Assembly: GCA_964639885.1 (NCBI GenBank)
Contig: CAZXEH010000012.1
Coordinates: forward strand, 1-57,345
Origin: JAGNLA01 sp964639885
GTDB taxonomy: Bacteria; Caldisericota; Caldisericia; JAAYUI01
DNA length: 57,345 bases
Direction: 5' to 3'
Of this stretch, positions 7,675 to 16,317 are shown one piece after another; positions within the stretch are counted from its first letter, which is position 1; each line of letters begins with the position of its first letter. Below the pieces are notes generated by a model that was not told the origin of the DNA, made no database searches, and saw only the letters and a program-made list of their open reading frames with translations. A program made the position numbers and the translations under genes.

Positions 7675-9000
7675 ATGTCATTGTTTAATTATCATGTTGA
7701 TGGCGATCTTGAGTTCCAAGGGAGATTTATTATTGATGGTTCCGAATATCCTGGTCTGATAAAGTTTTCACACACTAAAAAGACTTTTACATTAGATATT
7801 CAAAGGATTATGCAAAACATATCAAAAAATGAAGATTACAATAATATCAATGGAACGATAAGCAATTTTCATATTTCTTGTTGTGATTGCACATTAACGT
7901 ATCGATCTGTTTCAAATTTAGTATATAATGTTGAAAGATGTATAATAAATAAAAATATAAATAATGGGAGAGAAAAAGCATTTCTAGGATTAAAATTGAC
8001 ATACGATTTTTGCAATTCTTGGATATGCAATAATCCTTTTCAGATAAATCATTCATCAAATACCTGGGAATGTAGGTTTAGCCCACAAAGAAGCATATGT
8101 CTTATACAAAAAAAGAATTTTAGATTAGACTTCAAATTTACCGATAACATATCAACCAAAACACAATTGCCAAGTTACACATGGACGATAGCTATGAGTT
8201 TTAGAAAAAAACAAAGTTTGGACGAAATTGATGCACATATAAATAGTCTGAAAAATTTGTTGTATTTAATGATCTTCGACTACGTTGATCCAATTGAAGT
8301 TAGTCTGTTTGAAAAAGAATATTTAAATGAGTACCCCTATTTGCGCTTGTATGATTCGACAAACTTTAAAGGTTCGTGGCTAGGTTTCATCGCGCCACTT
8401 ACCGAAGATACAAAATATTACGATATTAAAAGAATATTTAAAAAATGGTTTGAGCTTTATAACATGAAAGAGATAAAACCGATTATTGATTTTTTTATTG
8501 TTCCAATAACAAACAAGAATTCAAGCTTTAGGTTTTTCACAATCATACAATCATTACATTGTTTATTGGCAAAATATTATCTAAAAAAGAAGGATAATTC
8601 TTTCAGCAATCTTATGCAAGAGACCCTAAAGCAATTCAGACAATATTATCCCGAATTGATCGATAAATTGTATAAAGATTTAAATAATATCTCTACTGAT
8701 GCCGATTTTATAAGTATAATTAAAGATCAGCGTGATTACATAGCTCACGGTAAGCATGGGCTCTCGAGATCTATCAGAAATGATATTCCGCTCCCAGATG
8801 AAGTAACTGAAAACGTAACTTTCGCTTTCTTTATTCTACTATACTCACTAATTTTAAAAAAGATTGGCTTTAAAAAGGAATTTATTATTAATAGATTTAG
8901 AGAACACTTCAGATTTAGAGGATGGTTGAATAGAACAAGAAAAAGCAATACATGGTATTCAGGATTCTATGCTGAAGTATTATCAAAATGCAATAAATAA
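7675..9000 (+). CDS. ApeA-like protein with C-terminal HEPN domain, candidate anti-phage RNase
   Basis: The 441-residue product has an N-terminal region resembling the ApeA N-terminal domain (pattern G-x-F-x-I...YPGLIKFS...F-x-L-x-I within the first 40 residues). Its helical C-terminus carries the HEPN nuclease motif R-X4-H as R353-D-Y-I-A-H358. ApeA proteins are single-gene abortive-infection systems; HEPN domains are commonly RNases. The gene is far more AT-rich than the genes around it, stands alone after the fixX terminator, and no toxin or antitoxin partner is seen. The ATG at 7675 has no good SD, so the exact start is uncertain. Family assignment rests on pattern recognition, not a search. 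Confidence 0.65.
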   Translation: MSLFNYHVDGDLEFQGRFIIDGSEYPGLIKFSHTKKTFTLDIQRIMQNISKNEDYNNINGTISNFHISCCDCTLTYRSVSNLVYNVERCIINKNINNGREKAFLGLKLTYDFCNSWICNNPFQINHSSNTWECRFSPQRSICLIQKKNFRLDFKFTDNISTKTQLPSYTWTIAMSFRKKQSLDEIDAHINSLKNLLYLMIFDYVDPIEVSLFEKEYLNEYPYLRLYDSTNFKGSWLGFIAPLTEDTKYYDIKRIFKKWFELYNMKEIKPIIDFFIVPITNKNSSFRFFTIIQSLHCLLAKYYLKKKDNSFSNLMQETLKQFRQYYPELIDKLYKDLNNISTDADFISIIKDQRDYIAHGKHGLSRSIRNDIPLPDEVTENVTFAFFILLYSLILKKIGFKKEFIINRFREHFRFRGWLNRTRKSNTWYSGFYAEVLSKCNK

Positions 9001-9013
9001 TTCGATTTATTAA

Positions 9014-9033
9014 TTATACTCTTAAGAGTATAA
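9014..9033. repeat. Perfect 20-bp palindrome after the HEPN gene
   Basis: TTATACTCTTAAGAGTATAA at 9014-9033 is a perfect palindrome 13 bases beyond the stop codon of the ApeA-like gene. There is no T-tract, so it is more operator-like or recombination-site-like than terminator-like. Confidence 0.6.
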
Positions 9034-9062
9034 TGTCTTACATCCATCACAGTGACACTTTC

Positions 9063-9218
9063 TCCAAAACTTCGTTTCGGGCGAAGGATTTTGAAATTCT
9101 TATCTTTTTCTTTTTGAAAGCACTCAGACACAATGAATTCTCGAATTTATTTCGAGAATTCAACATTAACAATGTTCAAAGGGGCTAGTTTCAAACCCTC
9201 GACGAAGTCGAGGCGATA
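9063..9218. repeat. Dispersed hairpin element, copy B
   Basis: Second copy of the element at 45-180. It contains a small AAAC-TTC-GTTT hairpin at the left, a perfect 11-bp core hairpin GAATTCTCGAA/TTCGAGAATTC around loop TTTAT (9135-9161), the shared TTCAAAGGGGCTAG segment, and a right-hand hairpin CCTCGAC-GAA-GTCGAGG just before the 3' end of the tRNA gene. Limits are approximate. Confidence 0.6.
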
Positions 9219-9291
9219 AGCCGAAGAGGGGATTCGGACCCCTGACCTGCTGATTACGAATCAGCTGCTCTACCAGCTGAGCTACTTCGGC
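9219..9291 (-). tRNA. tRNA-Thr (anticodon CGU)
   Basis: The minus strand folds as a standard cloverleaf: 7-bp acceptor stem GCCGAAG/CTTCGGC, D-arm GCTC...GAGC, anticodon stem GCTGA/TCAGC with loop TTCGTAA (anticodon CGT, codon ACG), and T-arm AGGGG-TCCGAAT-CCCCT. CCA is not encoded. Its promoter is at 9308-9335, and hairpin element copy B lies just past its 3' end. Confidence 0.95.
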
Positions 9292-9307
9292 ACGTTGGCA
9301 GAGTGTG

Positions 9308-9335
9308 ATTATATGGCTAAAAAACCTCCTGTCCA
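9308..9335 (-). promoter_or_regulatory. tRNA-Thr(CGU) promoter
   Basis: On the minus strand: TGGACA (9330-9335), 16-base spacer, perfect -10 TATAAT (9308-9313). This lies 17 bases before the mature 5' end of the tRNA. Confidence 0.7.
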
Positions 9336-9409
9336 CAATGGCATTTTAAAAACTCCGTGGACGATGGCAAGATAAATTAAGGATGCTTTATAAAATGTGA
9401 AGTTTTCGT

Positions 9410-9415
9410 TATACT
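9410..9415 (+). promoter_or_regulatory. -10 box of the 9422 gene, predicted leaderless
   Basis: TATACT (9410-9415) ends six bases before the ATG at 9422, with no SD. A weak TTTATA lies 17 bases upstream. The spacing is the same as at uvrB, rarA and the 3608/3673 pair. Confidence 0.4.
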
Positions 9416-9421
9416 GCTTTC

Positions 9422-11791
9422 ATGGGCAAAAAGACATTGGTGGTTTTGGCGGTTGTGGCATTGGTATTTTCATCCTTTCCAGGGTATTCAGGCGGTGCTG
9501 AAAAATGTGGGTGGCTGTGCTACGGGGGTGGCGAAACAGGGGTGAACGTTGCTCCAGACTCGTGCGGGCCAATCGGTGGTTCGCTGATCACCAACTGGGT
9601 CACCATGCTTCCTTCACCAGTGCTCTCCCAGCCAGCCGTTGACGGCAAAAATATGTATTTTGGCACATTCAAGAATGTTTTCTACAACATTGACACTTCA
9701 AACGGCAGCATCAAGTGGGAGCAGACAATTGGCGGTTCAGTCTACTCCACGCCATGCATCGACGATACAAACGTATATATCTGCTCATGGGACAGGAAAG
9801 CTTACTGCTTCGACAAAATCACCGGCAAACGCAAGTGGGCGTTTGGCACCGAGCTCTACATCTTCAATTCCCCGATGGTAAAGGATGACTGGCTGTTCAT
9901 CGGCTCAAGAGATGAAAAGCTCTACTGCCTAAACCCTCAGACTGGCGGAAGAGTTTGGGAAATGAAGGTTGGCCCGGTCACATCAACCCCGATCATTGCC
10001 GACTACAGGATTTTCATTGCCGAACACGAAGGCACGGTTTATTGTGTCGACCCTGTCAGCAGGGAATCCGTCTGGGAAGTCAAGCTTGGCGGAATCATCG
10101 AATCCTGTCTTGCTTATGACAACGGGAAGGTTTTTGTCGGATGCACTATGAGTGGCGAATCCGTTTTCTATTGCCTGGATGCAAAAGATGGCAAGGAAGT
10201 CTGGAAATACAAAGCCGATGCCGGCATCTGGTCAGACCCGTGCGTTGGCGGAGGAATGGTTTTTGCCTCGGTTGAGGATCACCTTTATGCCATCTCGGAA
10301 AAAACAGGCAAGGAACTGTGGAAAGACAGTCTTGAAAAAGGTTCATACTCACAGGTTGTTTACTGTGCAGGCAACATCTATTTTGGAACCAGCAAAAACG
10401 GCTTTTTCATGAAAAAGGCCGACACCGGCGAAACGATTTTCAACCAGCCGGAAAAATCCTCGGTCAAAGCTCCTTCGATCTCTCAAAACATGATTTTCTA
10501 TGGCTGTGAAGATGGCACGATCAGATGCCTGAAGGGTGAAGATAAAAAGGTTTCATCAATAACGATTGCGCCACAAGATGCTGTTGTTTGCATCAATGCA
10601 ACGGAAAATTACACAGCATCAGGAAAACTGAACACCGGAGAAGTAGTTCCATCAATAAAACCGGTTTGGAGTGTTGCCGATCCAGCAGTTGGAACCATTG
10701 ACCAAAACGGCGTTTTCACCGGTCTTAAAACAGGCATCACAAAAATTATCGCAACCTATCAGGACGTGAAGGCTGAGACGACAGTCACGGTAAAAGATTT
10801 CATCAGAGTGACCCCAAACCCTGTTATTTTCAACAACGTTCCGCCTGGGACAATAGCCAAGGTTGATGTCAACATGGAAAACCTGATCGGGAGAAACCTT
10901 GACTACAAGATATCTTTTGACTGTCCAAAACTTTCGGCAAATCCTGCAACCGGTACAATCTGGATTGACTCTGCAAGGTTTGCAGTAAACGCCGACACAA
11001 ACAACATGAAACCTGGCGACTCGCTCAAGTGCACCATGAAAATTGAGTTCGACAAAGCCTGGGTGACAATTCCTGTCACTGTCACCATCTCCAAGGATGC
11101 CGTCCAATGCCTGAAATTTGAGCCATACATGCTTGATTTCGGCTACGTTCCCAGAGGTTCAACAAAAACGCTTGAATACAAAATCCACTACCAGGGTATC
11201 CCTACAAAGGGAACAATCAGGCCACTCCAGGCATGGATCGAGGTTGAGCCGACCGAGTTTGATTCAACCAACCCGGAGCAGGTTTTCAAAGTGACGATCT
11301 CCTCATCAGCTCTTCCAACCGGCGATACATTCGGCGGAAGCATGAGGTTTGACATGGATGAATCCATGTGCCAGCAGGCATCACTCAATGTTGTGATCAA
11401 AACCGACAAGGGCATAGTCCTCAAGCTTGTAATTGACAACAAGGATGCCTCAATCAATGGCTCTCCCGTAAAGCTCGACGTTCCGGCAAAACTCATCTCA
11501 GGCAGGACAATGGTTCCGATCCGTTTCATTTCGGAGTCCTTCGGCTGCAAGGTTAACTGGGACAAGGTCAGCAAGGAAATCACCATCTACAGGCACCAGA
11601 TGAAGTTCCAGTTGTGGCTTGGCAAAAACTACGCCATGGTCAACGGAAACAAACAACCGCTTGACTCACCTCCTGTCATTGTTGACGGCAGAACCCTTGT
11701 TCCACTACGCTTCATCTCCGAGCCATTCGGCGCCAAGGTTGAATGGAACCAGAAAACCAAAGAGATAAAAGTTGTTTGGGATCCGAATTGA
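9422..11791 (+). CDS. Secreted PQQ-like beta-propeller protein with copper-amine-oxidase-N-like tail
   Basis: The 789-residue product has an N-terminal signal peptide (about 1-26), then PQQ/WD40-like propeller repeats to about residue 370 (recurring YCL/D...TG...W units), a Big_2-like Ig domain (about 375-455) and an Ig-like or BACON-like region. The tail has two copy-like segments of the copper amine oxidase N-terminal stalk type: SGRTMVPIRFISESFG near 700 and DGRTLVPLRFISEPFG near 760. Such tails are generally cell-surface or wall-associated. There is no PQQ-enzyme active site, so binding or structural roles are more likely. It is a paralog of the protein at 28682-30817. Ligand unknown. Confidence 0.85.
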   Translation: MGKKTLVVLAVVALVFSSFPGYSGGAEKCGWLCYGGGETGVNVAPDSCGPIGGSLITNWVTMLPSPVLSQPAVDGKNMYFGTFKNVFYNIDTSNGSIKWEQTIGGSVYSTPCIDDTNVYICSWDRKAYCFDKITGKRKWAFGTELYIFNSPMVKDDWLFIGSRDEKLYCLNPQTGGRVWEMKVGPVTSTPIIADYRIFIAEHEGTVYCVDPVSRESVWEVKLGGIIESCLAYDNGKVFVGCTMSGESVFYCLDAKDGKEVWKYKADAGIWSDPCVGGGMVFASVEDHLYAISEKTGKELWKDSLEKGSYSQVVYCAGNIYFGTSKNGFFMKKADTGETIFNQPEKSSVKAPSISQNMIFYGCEDGTIRCLKGEDKKVSSITIAPQDAVVCINATENYTASGKLNTGEVVPSIKPVWSVADPAVGTIDQNGVFTGLKTGITKIIATYQDVKAETTVTVKDFIRVTPNPVIFNNVPPGTIAKVDVNMENLIGRNLDYKISFDCPKLSANPATGTIWIDSARFAVNADTNNMKPGDSLKCTMKIEFDKAWVTIPVTVTISKDAVQCLKFEPYMLDFGYVPRGSTKTLEYKIHYQGIPTKGTIRPLQAWIEVEPTEFDSTNPEQVFKVTISSSALPTGDTFGGSMRFDMDESMCQQASLNVVIKTDKGIVLKLVIDNKDASINGSPVKLDVPAKLISGRTMVPIRFISESFGCKVNWDKVSKEITIYRHQMKFQLWLGKNYAMVNGNKQPLDSPPVIVDGRTLVPLRFISEPFGAKVEWNQKTKEIKVVWDPN

Positions 11792-11979
11792 TTTAACCTT
11801 CGGCATGACATTTCATCAGCACATCCAACAGTCTGTTTTTGCATGCCTGTGCGGTTGTTGGCTTGTTTTGATAGCCTTTGGGTAATCATGTTTCGCGAAT
11901 ATATTAAACCAGGTTTACTTTTTATGCTTTTTTTAAAAATTATGCTTATTGTATTAATCTTATTTTACAAGGAGCTGTG

Positions 11980-12489
11980 ATGGCCGAAATCAGAACCGAT
12001 TTTCTTCTTATGGCGGATGGACTTGTTGGGGAGAACTACAGGGAGCATTGCCGAAAAAACTGTGGCGTAGACTTCATGAACCTGTTCCCTGGCGGTTGGA
12101 TTGACCAGCAGGTTTTCAACCGGTACATGGAAGCCCTTAAAGAGAAGGGAACCGCGCAGGGTGCAAGAATTGTAGGGACAAGGATAGTTCCAAAACTTCA
12201 GGAACTGTTCAAATCCTTCGACGGTATCCCTGATGTGAAATCGACAAAAGAATTCTTTGCCAAATCCTATCAGGATTCAAACAGGGGCTCGGATGCCGGC
12301 TATTTCGAGCTTGCCGAGATTACCGACAGCGACGCTATTGTTATTACAACCTCAAAGCTTGACCCAGACTTCCACCTTGGCGTTTTTGAAGGATGCGTGA
12401 GATTTTTCAAAAAATGGGTATCGAAGGCCGAGATTGCTGAAACCATTGAGAAAAATGGCAGATACGTCTTCAAATACCATTTCAGCTAG
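11980..12489 (+). CDS. Hypothetical cytoplasmic protein
   Basis: I do not recognise this 169-residue protein. It has no signal peptide or membrane segment and is rich in charged residues. It contains HCRKNCGVDF (two Cys) near residue 25 and has a mixed alpha/beta look. The ATG at 11980 is chosen because AAGGAG ends five bases upstream; a GTG three bases earlier would be too close. The flanking genes encode secreted propeller proteins, and no functional link is evident. Confidence 0.6.
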   Translation: MAEIRTDFLLMADGLVGENYREHCRKNCGVDFMNLFPGGWIDQQVFNRYMEALKEKGTAQGARIVGTRIVPKLQELFKSFDGIPDVKSTKEFFAKSYQDSNRGSDAGYFELAEITDSDAIVITTSKLDPDFHLGVFEGCVRFFKKWVSKAEIAETIEKNGRYVFKYHFS

Positions 12490-12495
12490 ATTTCA

Positions 12496-13656
12496 TCACC
12501 GTGGCGGGTATTGGTCGCCAAAACAGTAGGTTTCGCCCATCCACGGCTTGCCAACAAAAATTTTGCCTGCACCAACAACAATCATCGAGAAAGATGAAAT
12601 TGTTGGTATATCAAATTTGCCGATTTCCAAGCCGGTAAACAACGACAGGATGGAAACGGTTTTATATTCAGGGTTGTGTAGGCCTCGTTCTGTGCGTCCG
12701 GTGTCAACAGGCAGATAGACCTTTGAGCCACAGATGGCCAGAGACGAGCCCTTGAGATCATTTTTCCATATCACTTTGCCGGTAGAAGGCGACAGACAGA
12801 ATGTGCCTTTCTCTCCAGAAACAATCAGTCTTCCAGTGACAAACGCCATCTCCCCTGGGTAATTTTCTTTAGTTTGCCACATAATCTTTCCGTTCAGGTC
12901 AAAGGCAACAATAAAACCAAAGTTTGCAAAGATTTTCCCGGAACCAGAGAGTAACCCGCGCCAGAAAAGGCCTTTTTCATAATCTTTCAGAAACGACCAG
13001 ATCTGATTGCCGGTTCTTGCATCAACACACCTGAGCTCTTCGCCTCTTGAGAAGGTCAATGGGATAAACGCTTTGTCGCCTACAACAATTGGTGTACAGT
13101 CCCGAACATTGTGAAGCCTCTGCTTCAGGCTCCAGACAAGCGAACCGTCAGCCAACGTGTAGCATCGGTCGCCAATGATCAGTTTGTCCTCGAACCTGAC
13201 AATTTCAGATACTGGTGGCTCATCCTCTTTGTTTTCAAATGACTTTTGCCAGATGATCTTGCCAGTTCCGCCATCCAGGCAGAACAAACCAAAGGATATT
13301 CAGGAATAGCAGTAGCATTTCCCTTCATAATACAAAACCTGTCTGCAGCATGCTCCAGGTGTAGGCGTAAACCATATCTGGTTGCCTGTTCTTGCATTCA
13401 GGCATTTCATACCGCCTTCAAAACCGATGTAGACCTTGTCCCCAACAACCGTCGGTTTGCCGCTTGATTTGTTGTCCAGTCCCCATTTTCTTTCAATCCG
13501 GTTTGTCTTCGGGCCAGCATCAGGTGGTACAAAACATGTGTGCCATGAATCTGCGCCATAGCAAAACCAGTCAGGATTTGACTTGTCAGGCATTGAAGCG
13601 GCAAACTGTGAAAGTGTCAGCCCCATCGAGATGATCAGTAGTAACAGCTCTTTCAT
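12496..13656 (-). pseudogene. Secreted PQQ-like beta-propeller protein, interrupted by an in-frame TGA
   Basis: Two same-frame pieces make one gene. Residues 1-118 (from ATG 13656, with GGAGG upstream) begin with a signal peptide and the start of a propeller and end at TGA 13300-13302. Reading continues in the same frame as ISFGLFCLDGGTGKIIW and on to 12496. The stop falls inside a conserved repeat, between YCYS and the LFCLDG strand. Together the pieces would give about 386 residues of PQQ-like repeats (CLNARTGNQIW, CVDARTGNQIW, CLSPSTGKVIW). TGA is used as a normal stop by other genes here, so recoding is unlikely. Either the gene is decayed or there is a base error. Confidence 0.75.
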
Positions 13657-13951
13657 CTTCCTCCGGTTTCATCATAACAAATGAAGGTTATGGCAAGAGT
13701 TTGTTATAGTTAAGGCAAAGGGCTGATGGATTAAGGGTTTTCGCTAAAAATTCTCATTATTTCACCCAAGTTTCCTTGCCTGAAATTTCTGGAGAAGGAA
13801 AATATCAGTGCGTCTACCGCTCAGAAGCATCTACGTTTGGGCTGATAACCGCAAAATTTGGTCATAAGGATGGCCCAAAATAGCCTATAAATCTTTCAAA
13901 CCGCTCGTTGTCGGCAATCTTGAGGCGAGCCTGCCAATCATTCAGGGTGGC

Positions 13952-14968
13952 ATGGGTGTCGGAATCTCGCTTGCCGGATTGTCCAGTGCCGTTGCAAACC
14001 AAGGCGGAATTGGCGTTATTGCCACTGCCGGCATTGGAATGTTTGAACCCGACTTCAACACAAACTTCCTTGAAGCCAACATCAGGGCTTTGAGGCGCGA
14101 AATACAGAAGTTCCGTGAACAGTCAAAAGGTCTCGTTGGCATCAATGTTTTAGGTGCTCTCTCAAACTTCGGCGACATGGTGAGAACCGCCATCGAAGAG
14201 TGCGTTGACTTCATTTTCACAGGTGCAGGCCTGCCGCTCAACCTCCCGATGTACCTCGAAGGTTCGCTCAAAACAAAGCTTGTTCCAATAGTTTCTTCAG
14301 CCAAAGCCCTGAGTTTGATTACGAGAACCTGGCTGAAAAAATACAATTACGTTCCAGATGCAGTCGTGGTCGAAGGCCCAAAAGCCGGCGGCCATCTTGG
14401 TTTTTCAAACGAACAGCTGACTGATCCCGAATATGCCCTCGAAAAAATCTTCCCGCCAATCGTTGAGGAAGCAGCAAGAATTGAGTCTGAAACAGGCAGA
14501 AATGTCCCGGTCATCGCAGCCGGCGGAATCTACACTGGCGCAGACATCGACGCATTCATGAAGCTCGGAGCTTCAGGAGTGCAGATGGGCACAAGATTCG
14601 TCACAACAAACGAATGTGATGCCTCCGACACATTCAAGCAGGCTTATCTGGCCTCAAAAAAAGAAGACATCGTCATCATCAAAAGCCCTGTCGGACTTCC
14701 CGGACGAGCCATTTACAACAGCTTCATCGAAAAAGTGACCCACGGGCAGATGATCCCCTACAAATGCCCGTACCATTGCATCTCAACGTGCGACAGAATC
14801 AACAGCCCTTACTGCATCGGCCTCGCCCTCATGCACGCAAAAAAAGGCCAGATGAACCTTGGCTTCGCTTTTGCCGGCGCCAACGCCTACCGTGCAACCG
14901 AGATCATTCCGGTCGCCCAGCTTGTTGAAAACCTCAGGCAGGAGTACGCGGAGACTGATCAGGACTGA
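13952..14968 (+). CDS. Nitronate monooxygenase / FabK-like flavin enzyme, 5' end unresolved
   Basis: The product belongs to the FMN-dependent NMO/2-nitropropane dioxygenase family, which also includes FabK enoyl-ACP reductases. Supporting motifs are VEGPKAGGHLGF, IAAGGIYTGADIDAFMKLGASGVQMGTRF and, at the C-terminus, a Cys-rich segment (CPYHC...C...YC). The first in-frame ATG (13952) lies inside the conserved N-terminal motif PIIQGGMGVGIS. In-frame coding extends upstream through KPLVVGNLEASLPIIQGG to a TAA at 13865, with no ATG, GTG or TTG. An ATG with AAGG before it sits at 13870 in another frame, so a one-base change near the AAAA run at 13877-13880 would restore a normal N-terminus. The rest looks intact. 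Confidence 0.8.
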   Translation: MGVGISLAGLSSAVANQGGIGVIATAGIGMFEPDFNTNFLEANIRALRREIQKFREQSKGLVGINVLGALSNFGDMVRTAIEECVDFIFTGAGLPLNLPMYLEGSLKTKLVPIVSSAKALSLITRTWLKKYNYVPDAVVVEGPKAGGHLGFSNEQLTDPEYALEKIFPPIVEEAARIESETGRNVPVIAAGGIYTGADIDAFMKLGASGVQMGTRFVTTNECDASDTFKQAYLASKKEDIVIIKSPVGLPGRAIYNSFIEKVTHGQMIPYKCPYHCISTCDRINSPYCIGLALMHAKKGQMNLGFAFAGANAYRATEIIPVAQLVENLRQEYAETDQD

Positions 14969-15084
14969 AATCGTGTTGTGTCATTCAACTGAAGTTCAAT
15001 AGTATGATATCCATTGAACTATTCTGGTCATATGTTTAATGGATGTGGATATGTTGATAACTGCTGATTTCAACTGATCAAGCA

Positions 15085-16227
15085 TTATTTTTTTATGTAT
15101 TGATGAGTAAACAAATCCATAAGCTTTCTATCTTCTTCAAACCACTTATGACCATGGTTCAAAAGCTCACTCATATTCAGATTGTAAAGATATTTAGGCT
15201 CACTATTAACGTTATTCTTGCAAGCTTTCCAAAATTTCAAAGTAATGCTTGTACAAGTCAAAAGAGACGCTAAGGCCATATTTTTCCAATCTTCTATAGA
15301 TATATGAATAGAACGTTTCCTATCTTCAATTATTGATGGGTGTACTATTGAATCTCTAAACTTCACTAATTCATCATATTTTGATAACTCGTCACTGCTA
15401 ACTAGATTGTTAAGCCTCATTTTGTGTTGATTGATTATGTATGGTAAATTAACTAATTTATCTCTTGTCCTATATAGTTCTAGTTGGCATTTACCAATTT
15501 TTTTCCCAAGTATGATTTTACCTTTCTTCGATTCTGCTAAGCTATTACGAGCAATATAATCATCTCTTATGCTGTTGATGAAACATTCAACAAATGAATG
15601 AATCATCATTATCGCATTCATGTAGTTATTTGATATTTGCCTATTCACTTGGTGAATATACAAATCGTTAAGTTGGTTATTAATAATGTATTCTCTCAAG
15701 CTTGAAAAATACTCAGCTTTAACGTACGAGTAAAGTGCTTGTTGTAATAATATCAATTCATTCAAATAAATTTTACCCGCACTGTCGCATGTCAACAATG
15801 TTGCATGAATTGGTAAATCTTCATCAATATTGCCACATTTAAAGAAACGAGCATGTAACCACATATAATCAATTCCCTTTGGTGGCATTTTAAGTGTTTT
15901 AGTTGAATTGGGTTTCTTTACACAAATTAATACTTCAAAATCATTAATAAAATTATGATAGCTATAATCTTTTCTTCGAATCCAAATTTTATCAGCAATA
16001 TTAATTTTGTTATCTATTTGTAGTTTATACATTTCCAATTTCATAGGATCCGGTACATTTCTATGAGTAAAAATTGATAATATTTCCCACAAAATTCTAT
16101 CATTCCAAAACATTGGTTCGAGATATTTTAAATAAAAAAGATATAGACAACGGAGTTCGAAAACTTTTAAATCGTAATCATTTGTATCTATGCTATACCA
16201 ATTTTCATTAAATGGGTAGATACTCAT
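15085..16227 (-). CDS. AT-rich orphan gene with a HEPN-type RX4H motif
   Basis: I do not recognise the 380-residue product as a named family. It is AT-rich, soluble and mostly helical in appearance. Near residue 291 it carries R291-D-S-I-V-H296 followed by PS, the R-X4-H pattern at the start of a helix that is typical of HEPN domains. The preceding helix-rich region (about 200-290) could form the rest of such a domain. It stands alone between the NMO-like gene and rarA, with composition unlike either neighbour, suggesting acquisition. A weak SD (AGGA) lies ten bases before the ATG at 16227. A role in phage defence or RNA cleavage is inference only. Confidence 0.6.
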   Translation of the reverse strand: MSIYPFNENWYSIDTNDYDLKVFELRCLYLFYLKYLEPMFWNDRILWEILSIFTHRNVPDPMKLEMYKLQIDNKINIADKIWIRRKDYSYHNFINDFEVLICVKKPNSTKTLKMPPKGIDYMWLHARFFKCGNIDEDLPIHATLLTCDSAGKIYLNELILLQQALYSYVKAEYFSSLREYIINNQLNDLYIHQVNRQISNNYMNAIMMIHSFVECFINSIRDDYIARNSLAESKKGKIILGKKIGKCQLELYRTRDKLVNLPYIINQHKMRLNNLVSSDELSKYDELVKFRDSIVHPSIIEDRKRSIHISIEDWKNMALASLLTCTSITLKFWKACKNNVNSEPKYLYNLNMSELLNHGHKWFEEDRKLMDLFTHQYIKK

Positions 16228-16303
16228 GGATACATCCTACCAGACTAATGATAAAAGTAAATCCGAATTAATTTTTTACACTCCTAAGAAGTATCAAAAT
16301 TAT

Positions 16304-16311
16304 GCTATAAT
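16304..16311 (+). promoter_or_regulatory. rarA extended -10 promoter, predicted leaderless
   Basis: An extended -10 promoter TG-C-TATAAT (TG at 16303-16304, TATAAT at 16306-16311) ends six bases before the rarA ATG at 16318. No SD and no good -35 are present; an extended -10 box can compensate for a missing -35. Transcription would start at about the ATG. Confidence 0.55.
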
Positions 16312-16317
16312 CCTCAC

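Noticed and set aside
7675..9000. Prophage or integrative element around the AT-rich genes
   Set aside because: No integrase, recombinase, portal, capsid or transposase gene and no direct-repeat ends were found on either side.
13300..13302. In-frame TGA read as selenocysteine or Trp
   Set aside because: Several intact genes here end in TGA (for example fixA, mrp, alaS), no SECIS-like hairpin is evident after the codon, and propeller repeats have no expected Sec site.
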